The notes: a model not told the origin generated them from the sequence alone. Positions 1-9,681 are shown, counted from the stretch's first letter. The stretch is 64,000 nt of DNA from CAXXFQ01 sp963674475 (GCA_963674475.2 CAXXFQ010000024.1:992001-1056000); one strand, 5' to 3'. Program-made: numbers and translations.

Positions 1-693
1 TTCGAGCTTTTCGACCTGCGCGCGATCATGAATTCCACTCTCGCCGACGACAAGCCGATCCGACGGGATCTCTCGCCGCAACTGAATCGTTTGCCCGATA
101 TCGGTCTTGAAGGTATGCAAATCGCGATTGTTGATCCCGATCAGCTTCGCCCCGATGCGAACGACCCGCGGCAGATTTTCCGGCTGATGCAACTCGACCA
201 ACGGCGTCATTCCCAGCTGGACAATCAGATCGTGAAGCTCCTCGAGGCTCGCGTCGTCGAGACACTCGGCGATCAACAGAACCGCATCTGCACCGGCAAC
301 GCGAGCTTCATAAACCTGGTACGGATCGATAATAAAATCTTTTCGCAAAACGGGCAACTCGACCGCCGCCCGGACCGCTCGAAGATACTCAAGCGCCCCT
401 TGAAAAAAATCCCGGTCGGTCAAAACACTCAGGCAACTGGCCCCGTGCGCCTCGTAAATCTTCGCGATCGCAACCGGGTCGAAATCCTCGCGAATCACGC
501 CGCGCGACGGGCTGGCCTTTTTTACCTCGGCGATCAAACGCACCGGCGGCGCGTCGGCCAGCGCCCCAAAAAAATCCCGCGGCGCAGGCGCGTCGGCCAC
601 TTGCTCTTGAAGCGACTCCAGCGGCACTTTCGCCTGTGCTTCGGCAATTTCACGCCGCTTTGTCGCGACAATGTCGTCCAAGATCGTCGACAT
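1..693 (-). CDS. trpC: Indole-3-glycerol phosphate synthase, partial (3' end outside window)
   Basis: TrpC closes the indole ring in tryptophan synthesis, turning carboxyphenylamino-deoxyribulose phosphate into indole-3-glycerol phosphate in the cytoplasm. Translating the minus strand from the ATG at 693 gives 231 codons with no stop before the window edge. The TIM-barrel motifs are in order: LIAEVKKASPSRG with the catalytic lysine near residue 53, VLRKDFIID, GINNRDL and VGESGIHD. The family is about 260 residues long, so roughly the last 30 are missing. The start lies 24 nt beyond the purH stop on the same strand, so purH and trpC are probably co-transcribed. Identity is clear from the motifs. 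Confidence 0.93.
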   Translation of the reverse strand, partial: MSTILDDIVATKRREIAEAQAKVPLESLQEQVADAPAPRDFFGALADAPPVRLIAEVKKASPSRGVIREDFDPVAIAKIYEAHGASCLSVLTDRDFFQGALEYLRAVRAAVELPVLRKDFIIDPYQVYEARVAGADAVLLIAECLDDASLEELHDLIVQLGMTPLVELHQPENLPRVVRIGAKLIGINNRDLHTFKTDIGQTIQLRREIPSDRLVVGESGIHDRAQVEKLE

Positions 694-717
694 GAATCAA
701 ACCCCAATACTTGTTCA

Positions 718-2289
718 TTAATGCTTGAAATGTCGTCGACCGGTGAAGATCATCGGCAGACCGTGTTTGTTGCAGGCCTCGATCACTTCGCCGTCCCGTC
801 GGGAACCGCCCGGTTGGATGATCGCCGTGATTCCGGCCTCGGCAGCTCGTTCGATCGAATCGGCAAACGGGAAAAACGCGTCGCTGCCCAGGACCGAACC
901 GGCGATCCGGTCACCCGCCTTCTTGATTGAGATCTCGACCGAGTCGACCCGGCTCATCTGCCCGGCACCGGCCCCCAAAAGCATCTGGTCCTTGCAAACG
1001 ACGATCGCGTTGGATTTCACGTGTCGAACCATGTTCCAGGCAAAACGAAGGTCGGCCCTCTTTTCGGGGTCCGGCTTCGCTTCGGTGACCACTTCCCAGT
1101 CGTCTTCCGGGTCGGCCAATATGTCGGCCTCTTGCAAGAGCATCCCGCCATCGACAAACCGATAGGCCCAAGCCGGTTCGACTTCCGGTAACGCCCCGAC
1201 GCGAACCAACCGAACATTGGCTTTCCACTTCGGCTTGGTCGTCAGGATTTCCAACGCCTCGGACGAGAATTCCGGCGCGACGATCGCTTCGATAAACAGC
1301 CCCGGCTCCGAAAGCACTTCGGCCACTGCCGCGTCGACCTCGCGATTGATACCCAGCACCGAGCCGAACGCGCTCATCGGGTCGCCCGCCATCGCGCGTC
1401 GCGTCGCCTCGGCCAGATCGTCAGCCGTCGCCGCGCCACACGGGTTGTTGTGTTTAATGACACTGACCGCCGGGCCGCCAAACGACCGGGCAATTCCCAG
1501 CGCCGCGTCGAGGTCCATCAGGTTGTTGTACGAAAGTTCCTTCCCATTGAGCTGCTCGCCCGAGACGACACTCGGACGCGTATCCGACGGGTCGGCATAG
1601 ACGGCCGCCTTTTGATGGGGGTTTTCCCCGTAACGCAAGACCGCCTTGCGGGTCATCGACAACGTCAACGTCCCGGGCAGTCCCGCTTCGGCCGTTTGAC
1701 CGGCGAAATAATCGGCAATCGCCCGATCGTACTTGGCCGTATGGGCAAACGCCTCACCTGCCAAGGTGCGACGGAACTCGACGTCGGTCCCGCCGTTCTC
1801 GCGAACCCGCGCGAGGATCTCGGCGTATTGGCTCGGGCTCGTGGCGATCGTCGTGAAGGCGTGGTTCTTCGCCGCGGCCCGGACCAACGACGGTCCGCCA
1901 ATGTCGATCTTCTCGATTGCTTCAGCCATCGTGACCCCGTCCCGCGCGACGGTCGCTTCAAACGGATACAGGTTCACCACGACCAGCTCGAACGTGACGA
2001 TCCCATGTTCCGCGAGGCCGTCCATATCCGACTTCATGTCATGCCGGGCCAGCAGTCCGCCAAAAACCTTCGGATGGAGCGTTTTGAGTCGGCCGTCCAT
2101 CATTTCGGGAAAGCCGGTGTACTCCGAGACATCTTGGACCGAGAGGCCGTTTTCCTCGAGATGCTTTCGGGTCCCGCCGGTGCTGTAGATTTCGACGCCC
2201 AGTTCGGCCAAACCTTGAGCGAACTCGGCCAGTCCGTTCTTATCGCTCACACTGATCAACGCCCGTTTGAGAGAGGGGGAGGCCTGCAT
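718..2289 (-). CDS. purH: Bifunctional AICAR formyltransferase / IMP cyclohydrolase
   Basis: PurH performs the last two steps of IMP synthesis. The 523 residues match the family length. The N-terminal MGS-like cyclohydrolase domain (about 1-200) has ISVSDKNGL, STGGTRKHLEENG and the MMDGRLKTLHPKV signature. The C-terminal AICAR formyltransferase domain has RYGENPHQKAA, ELSYNNLMDLDAA, the catalytic VIKHNNPCG and IIQPGGSRRD. The ATG at 2289 is preceded by GGAAAGGA about 12 nt upstream, one of the few Shine-Dalgarno-like sites in the window. It is followed closely by trpC on the same strand. Confidence 0.97.
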   Translation of the reverse strand: MQASPSLKRALISVSDKNGLAEFAQGLAELGVEIYSTGGTRKHLEENGLSVQDVSEYTGFPEMMDGRLKTLHPKVFGGLLARHDMKSDMDGLAEHGIVTFELVVVNLYPFEATVARDGVTMAEAIEKIDIGGPSLVRAAAKNHAFTTIATSPSQYAEILARVRENGGTDVEFRRTLAGEAFAHTAKYDRAIADYFAGQTAEAGLPGTLTLSMTRKAVLRYGENPHQKAAVYADPSDTRPSVVSGEQLNGKELSYNNLMDLDAALGIARSFGGPAVSVIKHNNPCGAATADDLAEATRRAMAGDPMSAFGSVLGINREVDAAVAEVLSEPGLFIEAIVAPEFSSEALEILTTKPKWKANVRLVRVGALPEVEPAWAYRFVDGGMLLQEADILADPEDDWEVVTEAKPDPEKRADLRFAWNMVRHVKSNAIVVCKDQMLLGAGAGQMSRVDSVEISIKKAGDRIAGSVLGSDAFFPFADSIERAAEAGITAIIQPGGSRRDGEVIEACNKHGLPMIFTGRRHFKH

Positions 2290-2609
2290 AGAAAAAAAAT
2301 TCCTTTCCTATCGATCGAAGAACATTTTCTCGCAGCGAAGATGAATTTTTTACGCTGCGTTTCCGGGGTAGCGCCGCCAAGAGGGGGGCTTTCACGCGCG
2401 ATTTTGCCAAACCCGTGGCAAACCGGCCGACAAGCAAGAGAAACGGCCCCTTCGTGGCCTACCCAAACCTTTAGTAAAGGACAACCACGGCCGATCGTCA
2501 AGGCCCGCCCCCTTCAAATCGGGGGGAAACCCCGCCCGCCCGGCCTTGCTCGACACCCGAATTGAGGGAGAGCATCCCTCAAAAAAAGAATTTCGCTCAA
2601 AAACGTGCT
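2290..2609. other. Intergenic region between ispG and purH
   Basis: This stretch of 320 nt lies between the ispG stop and the purH start, both genes being on the minus strand. It should hold the purH promoter and leader. I see no convincing ORF. It contains a short CCTTT-AGT-AAAGG hairpin near 2469-2481 and a perfect 8-bp inverted repeat at 2562-2582. No confident -35/-10 pair was found. Confidence 0.5.
2562..2582 (-). terminator. Perfect 8-bp stem-loop downstream of ispG
   Basis: TTGAGGGA and TCCCTCAA form a perfect 8-bp stem around a 5-nt loop, 28 nt past the ispG stop. On the ispG strand the T-run lies before the hairpin rather than after it, so a classical intrinsic terminator is uncertain. 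It may instead stabilise the transcript end. Confidence 0.4.
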
Positions 2610-3770
2610 CTATGAACGGTCCGATTCAATCAGCCGGTCCAGTTCCAGCTTGATCCGATCGAGAATCTCGTCGTAACCGAACTGGCCGACCAGCTCGCCA
2701 CGCCGCTTGAGGTTCACCTTCTGCGGGCCGCACCAGACGCCCAAATCGGCGTCATCGGTTTCGCCCGGGCCGTTGACCCGACAGCCCATCACGGCGATCG
2801 TCACCGGGAAATCGGCCGCGTATCGGGTCGCCTCGCGGACCTTCTGGGCCAGCTCGACAAACGCCCCGTTTTGGACACGCGAGCAGCTCGGGCAACTGAT
2901 AATATTCAAACCCCGCTCGAACTCCTCGACCTCCTCCTCGCGAACCGTTCGACGGCCCTCGGCCACGTCGGCCAACAGATCCAGCCCCGCCTCGACCTCC
3001 TCGGCCTTCCGCGCGTTGGGCACCGTCAGCGAAATCCGCAACGTGTCGCCGATCCCTTCGAACAAAAGCAGCTCCAACGCCAGCCGGGACTTGCGAATCC
3101 CCTCCGGCGGCATCCCCGCCTCGGTCACGCCCAGATGCAACGGGACCTCGGGACACTCCCGCGCAAACCGACGATTCGCCTCGAGTACCTTGACCGGCTC
3201 CGAATCCTTCAACGAGACACAATACCGCGTGAACCCGATCGAGTCGAGAAATCGGCTATGCTCGACCGCGCTTTCGACCATCGGGCCTACGAAATCATCG
3301 GCCGAAGATTTTTCCTTCTTCGCCGGGTCGAGCGAGCCGCAATTGACCCCGATCCGAATCGCACAGTCGTGCCGCTCGGCCGCGTCGACAATTTCACGCA
3401 CCTTCTCTTGCCAGGGCCGCTCGGGCTCGAAATGATACAGATGGCCCGGATTGTAGCGGATCTTATCGACCCACGGCCCCACCGCATGAGCCACCCGGTA
3501 GTTTTCCTGAAGGTCGACTGACAGCGTCACCTCAGTCTGTTTTCGAATCGCCTCCAGCGCCGCAACGTCGTTGTTATTATCGGCCGCCACCCGCACAATC
3601 CCCGCCCCGGCAGCCGCCAAGTCGTTGATCTGCGCGACAGTCGCGTCAACGTCGGTCGTCCGGGTCGCGCACATACTCTGCACCACCACCGGCAACCCAC
3701 CCCCAATCGTCACCCGCCCGATCGAAACCTTCCGAGTTCTATAAGCACCACTTTTTCCAGACGACTCCAT
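2610..3770 (-). CDS. ispG: 4-hydroxy-3-methylbut-2-en-1-yl diphosphate synthase
   Basis: IspG (GcpE) is the [4Fe-4S] enzyme that converts MEcPP to HMBPP in the MEP isoprenoid pathway. The protein is about 386 residues, the length of the short two-domain bacterial form. The TIM barrel starts with VTIGGGLPVVVQSM and continues through VRVAADNN. The C-terminal cluster domain has CPSCSR and GCRVNGPGE, giving the three cysteine ligands and the glutamate ligand. A GTG at 3773 directly precedes the ATG at 3770; I chose the ATG. It stands alone between the purH region and an unrelated kinase-like gene. Confidence 0.96.
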   Translation of the reverse strand: MESSGKSGAYRTRKVSIGRVTIGGGLPVVVQSMCATRTTDVDATVAQINDLAAAGAGIVRVAADNNNDVAALEAIRKQTEVTLSVDLQENYRVAHAVGPWVDKIRYNPGHLYHFEPERPWQEKVREIVDAAERHDCAIRIGVNCGSLDPAKKEKSSADDFVGPMVESAVEHSRFLDSIGFTRYCVSLKDSEPVKVLEANRRFARECPEVPLHLGVTEAGMPPEGIRKSRLALELLLFEGIGDTLRISLTVPNARKAEEVEAGLDLLADVAEGRRTVREEEVEEFERGLNIISCPSCSRVQNGAFVELAQKVREATRYAADFPVTIAVMGCRVNGPGETDDADLGVWCGPQKVNLKRRGELVGQFGYDEILDRIKLELDRLIESDRS

Positions 3771-3868
3771 CACCGAATCACCCTTCGCAAAATATCAAAT
3801 TCAAATCAAAAGACCAAAATCGCTCCCACCGCCGACCGTTTTCCACTGCACCAAAACAGTCACGTTCC

Positions 3869-3874
3869 ATTATA
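3869..3874 (-). promoter_or_regulatory. Possible -10 element for ispG
   Basis: The minus strand reads CGGTATAATGG here, an exact TATAAT about 95 nt upstream of the ispG start. No good -35 hexamer is seen at 16-18 nt, so this is only a candidate. Confidence 0.3.
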
Positions 3875-3950
3875 CCGCGATCAAAAGTTTTGGGCACCTG
3901 GTCTTCCCTAAAACCTTGGCAATGGTCGAAAACGATTGCTTTTACTGACT

Positions 3951-4931
3951 TTACCCTTTGAGCCCTGTTTTGATATCGCGTGTCGCGGCCTTAGCCTGAG
4001 AAGCCAAGAAGGAATAGGTCTCGAATGTATGAGTCAGATCGACTCTCGTATTGCCATTATAAAAAAACTCTTCCCATTCCCAAGTGGAGCTGAGCAGATA
4101 ATCCAACACAAGCGGCACGAAGGCCTCCAACTCCGACTCCCGAAGTGGCGACGTCGCATGATAACTCGCCAGGAATGATCCGATGAGTTCCGGACTCTTG
4201 CCAAACGAAAAGACACACGCCTTGGCAATATCCCAGATTCGCGGAGCCAAATGAAAACTCTCCAGATCAATCACACCCGGCTTGCCCTGTTCATTGAGTA
4301 TGATATTGTGGACCTGAAAATCCCCAAGGATCAGTTGGTTTTGTCGGTAGGCAGCGGCGACACACGCGGGAGTGTCGGTCGTTTCAAGCAGACGCATTTT
4401 TTCCTTCACCGTTACCAACAGCTTGTCTTTCTCCGAGATTCCACGCCCCAGCAGCCCGTCCTGGATCTTGGAAAGAATAGCGAGAGTTTCCTGTCGATCG
4501 GCCGGTTGTCGACGCTTCCATTGACCATCGATCTTTGCTTGAGACAAGACCCCATGCATCCGAGCCAGCAGCTTGCCAAAACACTCCGCCTCCGCGCGGC
4601 CCAACGTTTTTTCAGACGCCCGCTCTCCTTCCAGCCATGGATACACAAAGAAAAGCTGAGCCCCACTTTCGAAACAGACAGTCGAATACGTTGTCGGAAT
4701 AGGCAACACCACACGGAGACCGGCCTCGTCAAGGATGCGACAAAGATGAAGCATCTGCTCACATCGTTTCAGGCAGGTAAGAAGAGAACGTTTCACCGCA
4801 TAACAATCCCCATTGGCCGTGATTTTCCAGACGTCGGATTGTTTGCCGGAATATTTCCCCTGAAACCGTATCCGCTCAAAAGGATAGTGCGATTTGAGTA
4901 AACCTTCCAGCTTTTCAGGGGAAATCTGCAT
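3951..4931 (-). CDS. APH/CotS-like phosphotransferase-fold protein
   Basis: This 326-residue protein has the fold of aminoglycoside phosphotransferases and CotS-type kinases. The N-terminal lobe has VWKITANGDCYAVKRS, with the ATP-binding lysine near residue 46. The catalytic loop is LILGDFQVHNIIL and the metal-binding motif is VIDLES, matching the usual HGDxxxxN and DxD-like motifs with small changes. The substrate cannot be predicted. Its base composition is more AT-rich than the neighbouring housekeeping genes, and a copy of the interspersed palindromic repeat lies just upstream, so it may be acquired. No Shine-Dalgarno site is visible before the ATG at 4931. Confidence 0.75.
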   Translation of the reverse strand: MQISPEKLEGLLKSHYPFERIRFQGKYSGKQSDVWKITANGDCYAVKRSLLTCLKRCEQMLHLCRILDEAGLRVVLPIPTTYSTVCFESGAQLFFVYPWLEGERASEKTLGRAEAECFGKLLARMHGVLSQAKIDGQWKRRQPADRQETLAILSKIQDGLLGRGISEKDKLLVTVKEKMRLLETTDTPACVAAAYRQNQLILGDFQVHNIILNEQGKPGVIDLESFHLAPRIWDIAKACVFSFGKSPELIGSFLASYHATSPLRESELEAFVPLVLDYLLSSTWEWEEFFYNGNTRVDLTHTFETYSFLASQAKAATRDIKTGLKG

Positions 4932-4959
4932 GGCTTTTCCAAGGAGGATACCGGATAAG

Positions 4960-5120
4960 AAAAAAAGGAGCGACGGCCTTGGCCGTCGCCTGTGTTTCTA
5001 TAATGAGAGGGGACATTTTGAAAATTGTCCCCTCTCAAACTCTCCCCTCAAAAACTTTTTGGACCGGGATTGCTACGCAATCCCTCTTTTCTTGTTTTTC
5101 TTTTTTCTCTTTTTCCTTTT
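4960..5120 (-). repeat. Interspersed four-palindrome repeat, copy A
   Basis: One of five related elements in the window. Reading the minus strand from the RND gene stop: an A-rich lead, stem GGGATTGC/GCAATCCC (5066-5084), the AAAAAGTTTTT palindrome, the long GAGAGGGGACA/TGTCCCCTCTC stem (5005-5036), and a 9-bp GC-rich stem (4970-4989). The last stem is followed by TCC and seven T residues on the minus strand, so this copy can also act as an intrinsic terminator for the RND gene. It starts immediately after the RND stop codon. Confidence 0.9.
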
Positions 5121-7964
5121 TTACCTTCGCTTCGGTTCGATGCGCGTCGCTCTCTTTGACGCCCCGTCTCCATAATCGCCCTTCGGTGGCTTGTGCGAAA
5201 CGGGATCACCAAACGCCGTCTCAGCGCTGCGACGGCGCTCGATGTGCGGGCGCGGTAACAAAGCGGTCTCGGTCGCTTCGCTCACCTCGGGACGGTTTCG
5301 GGTGAGCCAGGATAGCAGGGCTGGTAAGATGACCAGCGAAGAAAACAGACAACAGGTCACGCCGATCGTCAACACCCGGCCCAGGCTTTGAAGGCCCCGG
5401 TGACTGGCGATCATCAGACTGCCGAAGCCGATCATGGTCGTCAGCGAGGTGATCAAGACGGCGCTGGCGGTCGAGCGGCTGATTCGATATCGAAAACCCT
5501 TCTGACGGCGGAAATCGTGGATAAGATGGACCCCGTCGTCGATCCCGATGCCAAGGATCAGCGGCAAAACGATCATGTTGGCCGGGTTCAATGGGATGCC
5601 CAAAAAGCCCAGCAGCCCGAACAGCTGCAACATCCCCAGCCCCAGCGGAAACAGCGCCATCACGACAAAAAGCGGGTTGCCGAAATCGATCAACAACACG
5701 ACGACAATCGCCGCCAAGGCGTACAGGGCCGCCTTTTCGTAGCTGCTTTTCATCTGGATCGACGCTTCATACGTCTGCAACGGGTTGCCGGTCACGTCCG
5801 AATCGACCTCGCGAACCTCCTGGACAAACTGGCGCATCGCCTCCATGTCCCAGATGTTCCCTTTGGCGTAAATTTTCATCAGAAACCGATCGTGACCTTG
5901 TCCGACAAACCGGGTCACCAACTCCGGCGGCAAGTCGTCCAGCGTCGGCGGTTCCGGGTTGGCCATCGAACGGAGTTTGAACAGCCGACTCAACAGATCG
6001 CCGACCATCGCCTGTTGGTACATCCGCAGCCGAACCTGACATTCAAACGCGGTCAGACGTCGAAGGCTGTCGCGTGCCGCTTCCAGTTGGTTTCGCAACC
6101 GATCGGCTTCAGGGAAACGGCCGACCAGGACCTGGGCGCGTGCCAGCGCTTGGCCCAATTCCGACGGCGGGTCGACCGGGATCTCGCCCGGACGTTCCGG
6201 CAAGTTTTTCAGCCGCGCCGCGATTCGTTCGATAATCGGCCGCTTCTCTCCGTCGTCAACCAGCAAAAGGGACCCGATCTCTTCGACCCGCTCGACCGAC
6301 GGCTTGGCCAAAAAACGCTCTTTCCGCTTCAGCAGTTCCTCCCGATCTCCGGCAATCGAAAGAGCAAACCAGCAGCTTTGGTCCGAATTATCAAGCAGCT
6401 CCCGCTCCAACTCGACACTTTCAAGCCCTTCGGCCTGAAGGTTCAACAGGTTATGGTCGTAATAAAGGCTGCCCACCCCCAGCCCCACCACGATGGTTCC
6501 CAGGATCGAAACGCAAAAACTCACGCCCGGCCGTCGAAAGACCCATCCCAACGACCAATCGACCGGCAACGGCTGAGGAGAGCGTTCCCCACGGCGACCG
6601 CGCACCGAATCGCTCAAATACAAAAGCGCAGGCAACACGACCAACGCGGCGAGGCAGCAAAGCAAAATCCCGCCCCCGGCGATCATTCCCAACTCGGCCA
6701 CCCCGGTAAAATCGGTGAACCCGGCCATATAAAAGGCAATCGACGTCGTCACCGCCCCGGTCACGATTCCCGGCCCGACACTCGAAGCCGTCTCGAGAAT
6801 CGCCTCGCTCGGTGACATCGACCGGTCGCGGAGTTGATGGTAACGGGCCACGTAATGGATCCCAAAATCGATCCCCAGGCCGATCAAAATCACGGCGAAC
6901 GCGACACTAAGAATGTTCAAGTGCCCGATCGACAGCGTGATATAGCCGAACGCCCAGGCCATCGCCAATAGCAACGTCGCCACGGTGAACAACGGGTGAC
7001 GCACGCCGCCAAACCCGGCCACGAAAAGGCACGAGACCCCAAACAACGACAACAGACTGGCCCGCAACATGGCCGTTTGACTAGAACGCATCTCGTCGTT
7101 TTCCATTACCGGCAATCCGGTCAGGCCGATCTTGACGTTCGGGTACCGGACCTCGACCCGGGCAATCAGCTTGCGGAGCTGATCGATCCCCTGACTGTCA
7201 GGAGCAAAGTCCGAGCTGTCTTCCTTTTTTATCAGCCGCAGGAGAACCATCCCCCAGCGACCTTGATTCGTCAAAAGGTACCGGGGCCCCAGTTCGCTCA
7301 ACGTCGAAAGGGGTTCCGGCATCATGGACCGAGGCAAACGACTATAGCCCCCCTGCCCTTGACCGAGGACACCTTGAAGCCCGTCGGCCAAATCGCCAAG
7401 TTGGTGCTGAATCTCAACGCGATTCTGGGCATACGCCGGATCGTGCAAAAGAAAACAGAGCCGATCCAGCCGATTGCTCAAGCGCAACTGTTCCCATCGC
7501 CGGTGGATGATCGAGTCGACCTCGTCCAAAAACGGCTCGATCGCCCCCAGGTCCTCCGTCGGCAGGTAATAAAGCCCCTTGCTGCGAATCTTCGAAAGAT
7601 TGACCTCGTGAAAAACCGAGTCGAACAACTGGTCTTCGCGAGCCAGGACCGTGGAAAGTTCCTCGAGAACCGGGACCACCTCCGAACGGTCGGCCCCTTG
7701 GACCACCACGACCACGTCGTCCTGATCGCCAAACTCCTGGATATAGTCGAGCCACAGCCGGTTGTGGTTGCATTCGGGATTGAGCAGGTCGAGTCGGCTG
7801 TTTCGAAACCCGAGCCCCCCGACCGTGAAAACGATCGACACGACCGCCGCCATGACGCCCGCGGCAATCACCAACCAGGGGCGTCGCAACACGCCTGAAG
7901 TAATACGGCGCAGCGGTCCGGCCAAAACGGACGGCTCTTTCAAGTTGTTTCCTTCCTTGGACAT
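5121..7964 (-). CDS. RND-superfamily (MMPL/HpnN-like) membrane transporter
   Basis: This is a large inner-membrane protein of about 947 residues with the internal duplication of RND/MMPL exporters. Each half has one membrane segment, a large extracytoplasmic loop, then a group of five segments. The first segment is near residues 30-50 (LVIAAGVMAAVVSIVFTV). The halves carry IGLGIDFGIHY and ILGIGIDDGVHLIHDF, the conserved motif of segment 4 and its counterpart. The arrangement resembles HpnN, which moves hopanoids to the outer membrane, but no hopanoid gene is nearby, so lipid export is inference. A GTG at 7976 is possible; the ATG at 7964 precedes the natural N-terminus. The last 40 residues are basic and end at repeat copy A. 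Confidence 0.85.
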   Translation of the reverse strand: MSKEGNNLKEPSVLAGPLRRITSGVLRRPWLVIAAGVMAAVVSIVFTVGGLGFRNSRLDLLNPECNHNRLWLDYIQEFGDQDDVVVVVQGADRSEVVPVLEELSTVLAREDQLFDSVFHEVNLSKIRSKGLYYLPTEDLGAIEPFLDEVDSIIHRRWEQLRLSNRLDRLCFLLHDPAYAQNRVEIQHQLGDLADGLQGVLGQGQGGYSRLPRSMMPEPLSTLSELGPRYLLTNQGRWGMVLLRLIKKEDSSDFAPDSQGIDQLRKLIARVEVRYPNVKIGLTGLPVMENDEMRSSQTAMLRASLLSLFGVSCLFVAGFGGVRHPLFTVATLLLAMAWAFGYITLSIGHLNILSVAFAVILIGLGIDFGIHYVARYHQLRDRSMSPSEAILETASSVGPGIVTGAVTTSIAFYMAGFTDFTGVAELGMIAGGGILLCCLAALVVLPALLYLSDSVRGRRGERSPQPLPVDWSLGWVFRRPGVSFCVSILGTIVVGLGVGSLYYDHNLLNLQAEGLESVELERELLDNSDQSCWFALSIAGDREELLKRKERFLAKPSVERVEEIGSLLLVDDGEKRPIIERIAARLKNLPERPGEIPVDPPSELGQALARAQVLVGRFPEADRLRNQLEAARDSLRRLTAFECQVRLRMYQQAMVGDLLSRLFKLRSMANPEPPTLDDLPPELVTRFVGQGHDRFLMKIYAKGNIWDMEAMRQFVQEVREVDSDVTGNPLQTYEASIQMKSSYEKAALYALAAIVVVLLIDFGNPLFVVMALFPLGLGMLQLFGLLGFLGIPLNPANMIVLPLILGIGIDDGVHLIHDFRRQKGFRYRISRSTASAVLITSLTTMIGFGSLMIASHRGLQSLGRVLTIGVTCCLFSSLVILPALLSWLTRNRPEVSEATETALLPRPHIERRRSAETAFGDPVSHKPPKGDYGDGASKRATRIEPKRR

Positions 7965-8227
7965 AAGTAGCCACACACACTCAGGAGATTCGTAAATTTC
8001 AGAATGAATCGCCCAATTCTAACCTTTGTCAAAATCCGAAGCAAGACGAGCTCCCACGGGGCCGATTGTCACCTCACCCACCCCCCCCTACCGAAGGAAA
8101 CCGACAATCCAGGCCATAAAATACACAATACAGGCAGACAGGCGAACTTACGCCCGGCAAACGCATCAAGAATTTGCTCCATAACCCAAGCGGGGGGTTC
8201 TTGCATTCAACCCAGTCGTCGGCAACG

Positions 8228-9163
8228 ATGGTAAAGATGGAACCTACGAAGCCCAACTATCTCGATCCGACCGTTCTGGCCCAAGTCGAAGGGCTCGCTC
8301 TGCGTGCGCGATGGGCGGTCGAGGGTTTTTTGTCAGGCGAACACCGCAGCCCCTTTCGCGGCCAGTCGGTCGAATTCGCCCAACACCGCCAGTACACACC
8401 CGGCGACGACCTGCGACGGCTCGACTGGAAAGTTTTCGCCCGGACCGACAAATATTACCTGAAACAGTACGAAGAAGAGACCAATCTGGCCGCCCATCTG
8501 GTCTTGGACATCAGTCGGAGCATGACCTATCGAAGCGAGTCGGCCCCCATGTCGAAACTCGACTACGCCCGCGCGACGGCCGCGGCGCTGGCCTATCTGA
8601 TTTTACGGCAACGGGACCGGGTCGGCCTGGCGGTGTTCGACAACGGTCTCTCGAAATACGTTCCGCCAAGCGGCTCGCCCTCCCATTTCAAAGGACTCGT
8701 CGCAACCATGGAGGCGGTCTCGTCGGAAGAAAAAACCTCGCTTGCCCGGGTGTTTCACGACCTGGCCGAGCGAATCGACCGGCGGGGGATCGTGATCGTC
8801 TTGAGCGACCTGTTCGACGACGTCGACACGATGATGGCCGGACTGAAACACCTCCGGTTCCAACGCCACGAGGTCATCTTGCTCCACGTCCTCGACCCGG
8901 CCGAGATTGATTTTTCGCTCGAAGGGAACGTCCAATTTGAGGACCTGGAAACTGACGCGACGGTGACGACCCAAGTGGATGAAATTCACGAGGCGTATCT
9001 CGATCAGTTCGACCAATACCGTCAAGCGATCCACGAAGGCTGTCAGCGATACGGGATCGACTACGTGGCCATGCGAACCGACCGACCAATCGACCAGGCG
9101 TTGTCGAACTACCTCCTCCGCCGCGCCGCGATGCGTCGGACGATTTCGTTCGACGCTCGTTAA
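8228..9163 (+). CDS. DUF58 domain protein (first of two)
   Basis: DUF58 proteins have a von Willebrand-like fold and usually work with a MoxR AAA ATPase. The signature HRQYTPGDDLRRLDWKVFAR lies near residues 55-75. It is followed by LVLDISRSMTY, a DxSxS metal-site motif, and by VIVLSDLFDD. The reading frame is open from a TTG at 8174, but the ATG at 8228 (311 residues) fits the family N-terminus. No moxR gene is adjacent, unlike the second DUF58 gene at 61034. Its stop codon interlocks with that of the convergent Nudix gene in the tetranucleotide TTAA. Confidence 0.88.
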   Translation: MVKMEPTKPNYLDPTVLAQVEGLALRARWAVEGFLSGEHRSPFRGQSVEFAQHRQYTPGDDLRRLDWKVFARTDKYYLKQYEEETNLAAHLVLDISRSMTYRSESAPMSKLDYARATAAALAYLILRQRDRVGLAVFDNGLSKYVPPSGSPSHFKGLVATMEAVSSEEKTSLARVFHDLAERIDRRGIVIVLSDLFDDVDTMMAGLKHLRFQRHEVILLHVLDPAEIDFSLEGNVQFEDLETDATVTTQVDEIHEAYLDQFDQYRQAIHEGCQRYGIDYVAMRTDRPIDQALSNYLLRRAAMRRTISFDAR

Positions 9164-9681
9164 TTTCGCGTGCGTCGAAAACGATCGTAAAACAGGAGCC
9201 CGGCGATCGTTTTCCCGTCATGGATGCGTCCGTCGAGAATCATTTCGAGCGCTTCGTCCATCTCGAAAAGCTTCGGTTCGATCTGCTCGCCTGCCTCAAG
9301 AGCCATTTCGCCGTCGGTCAGACCGCTTGCCAAAAATAGATGCATCTGTTCATTGAGAATACCGGGGGAGCTCAAAAACCGGCAAAGCGGCTCAAGCGAT
9401 TCGCACCGGTAGCCGGTCTCCTCGGCCAGTTCGCGTCGGGCCGTTTCGATCGGCGGCTCGCCCGGCTCACGCGTCCCGGCAGGCAACTCCAACAGCGTTT
9501 CCTCGACCGATACCCGAAAATTTTCAATCAGACAGACCCGACCATCGTCGAAAATCGGGACAATCACGACCGCGCCGGGGTGACGGATGATATCGCGAAG
9601 GTGGTCCCTGCCGTCGGTCCCTTTTTGCACTTTTCGTACCACGTCAAAAAGCCGAGATTCAAACAAAATCGGTTCGGACAT
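9160..9681 (-). CDS. Nudix hydrolase, ADP-ribose pyrophosphatase type
   Basis: This 173-residue protein has a complete Nudix box, with GTREPGEPP followed by ETARRELAEETGY (about residues 70-92), fitting GX5EX7REUXEEXGU. The flanking segments VVIVPIFDDGRVCLIENFR and LELPAG are typical of the ADP-sugar pyrophosphatase group that cleaves ADP-ribose to AMP and ribose 5-phosphate. Its tail overlaps the DUF58 gene by 4 nt, head-on. The exact substrate within the ADP-sugar group is not certain. Confidence 0.9.
   Translation of the reverse strand: MSEPILFESRLFDVVRKVQKGTDGRDHLRDIIRHPGAVVIVPIFDDGRVCLIENFRVSVEETLLELPAGTREPGEPPIETARRELAEETGYRCESLEPLCRFLSSPGILNEQMHLFLASGLTDGEMALEAGEQIEPKLFEMDEALEMILDGRIHDGKTIAGLLFYDRFRRTRN

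Noticed and set aside
28..930. Plus-strand open frame of 300 codons
   Set aside because: It is antisense to trpC and purH, which have clear family motifs; the product is Arg/Gln-rich shadow sequence.
5388..6815. Plus-strand open frame of 475 codons
   Set aside because: Antisense to the RND transporter; composition typical of a shadow frame (Gln, Arg, His).
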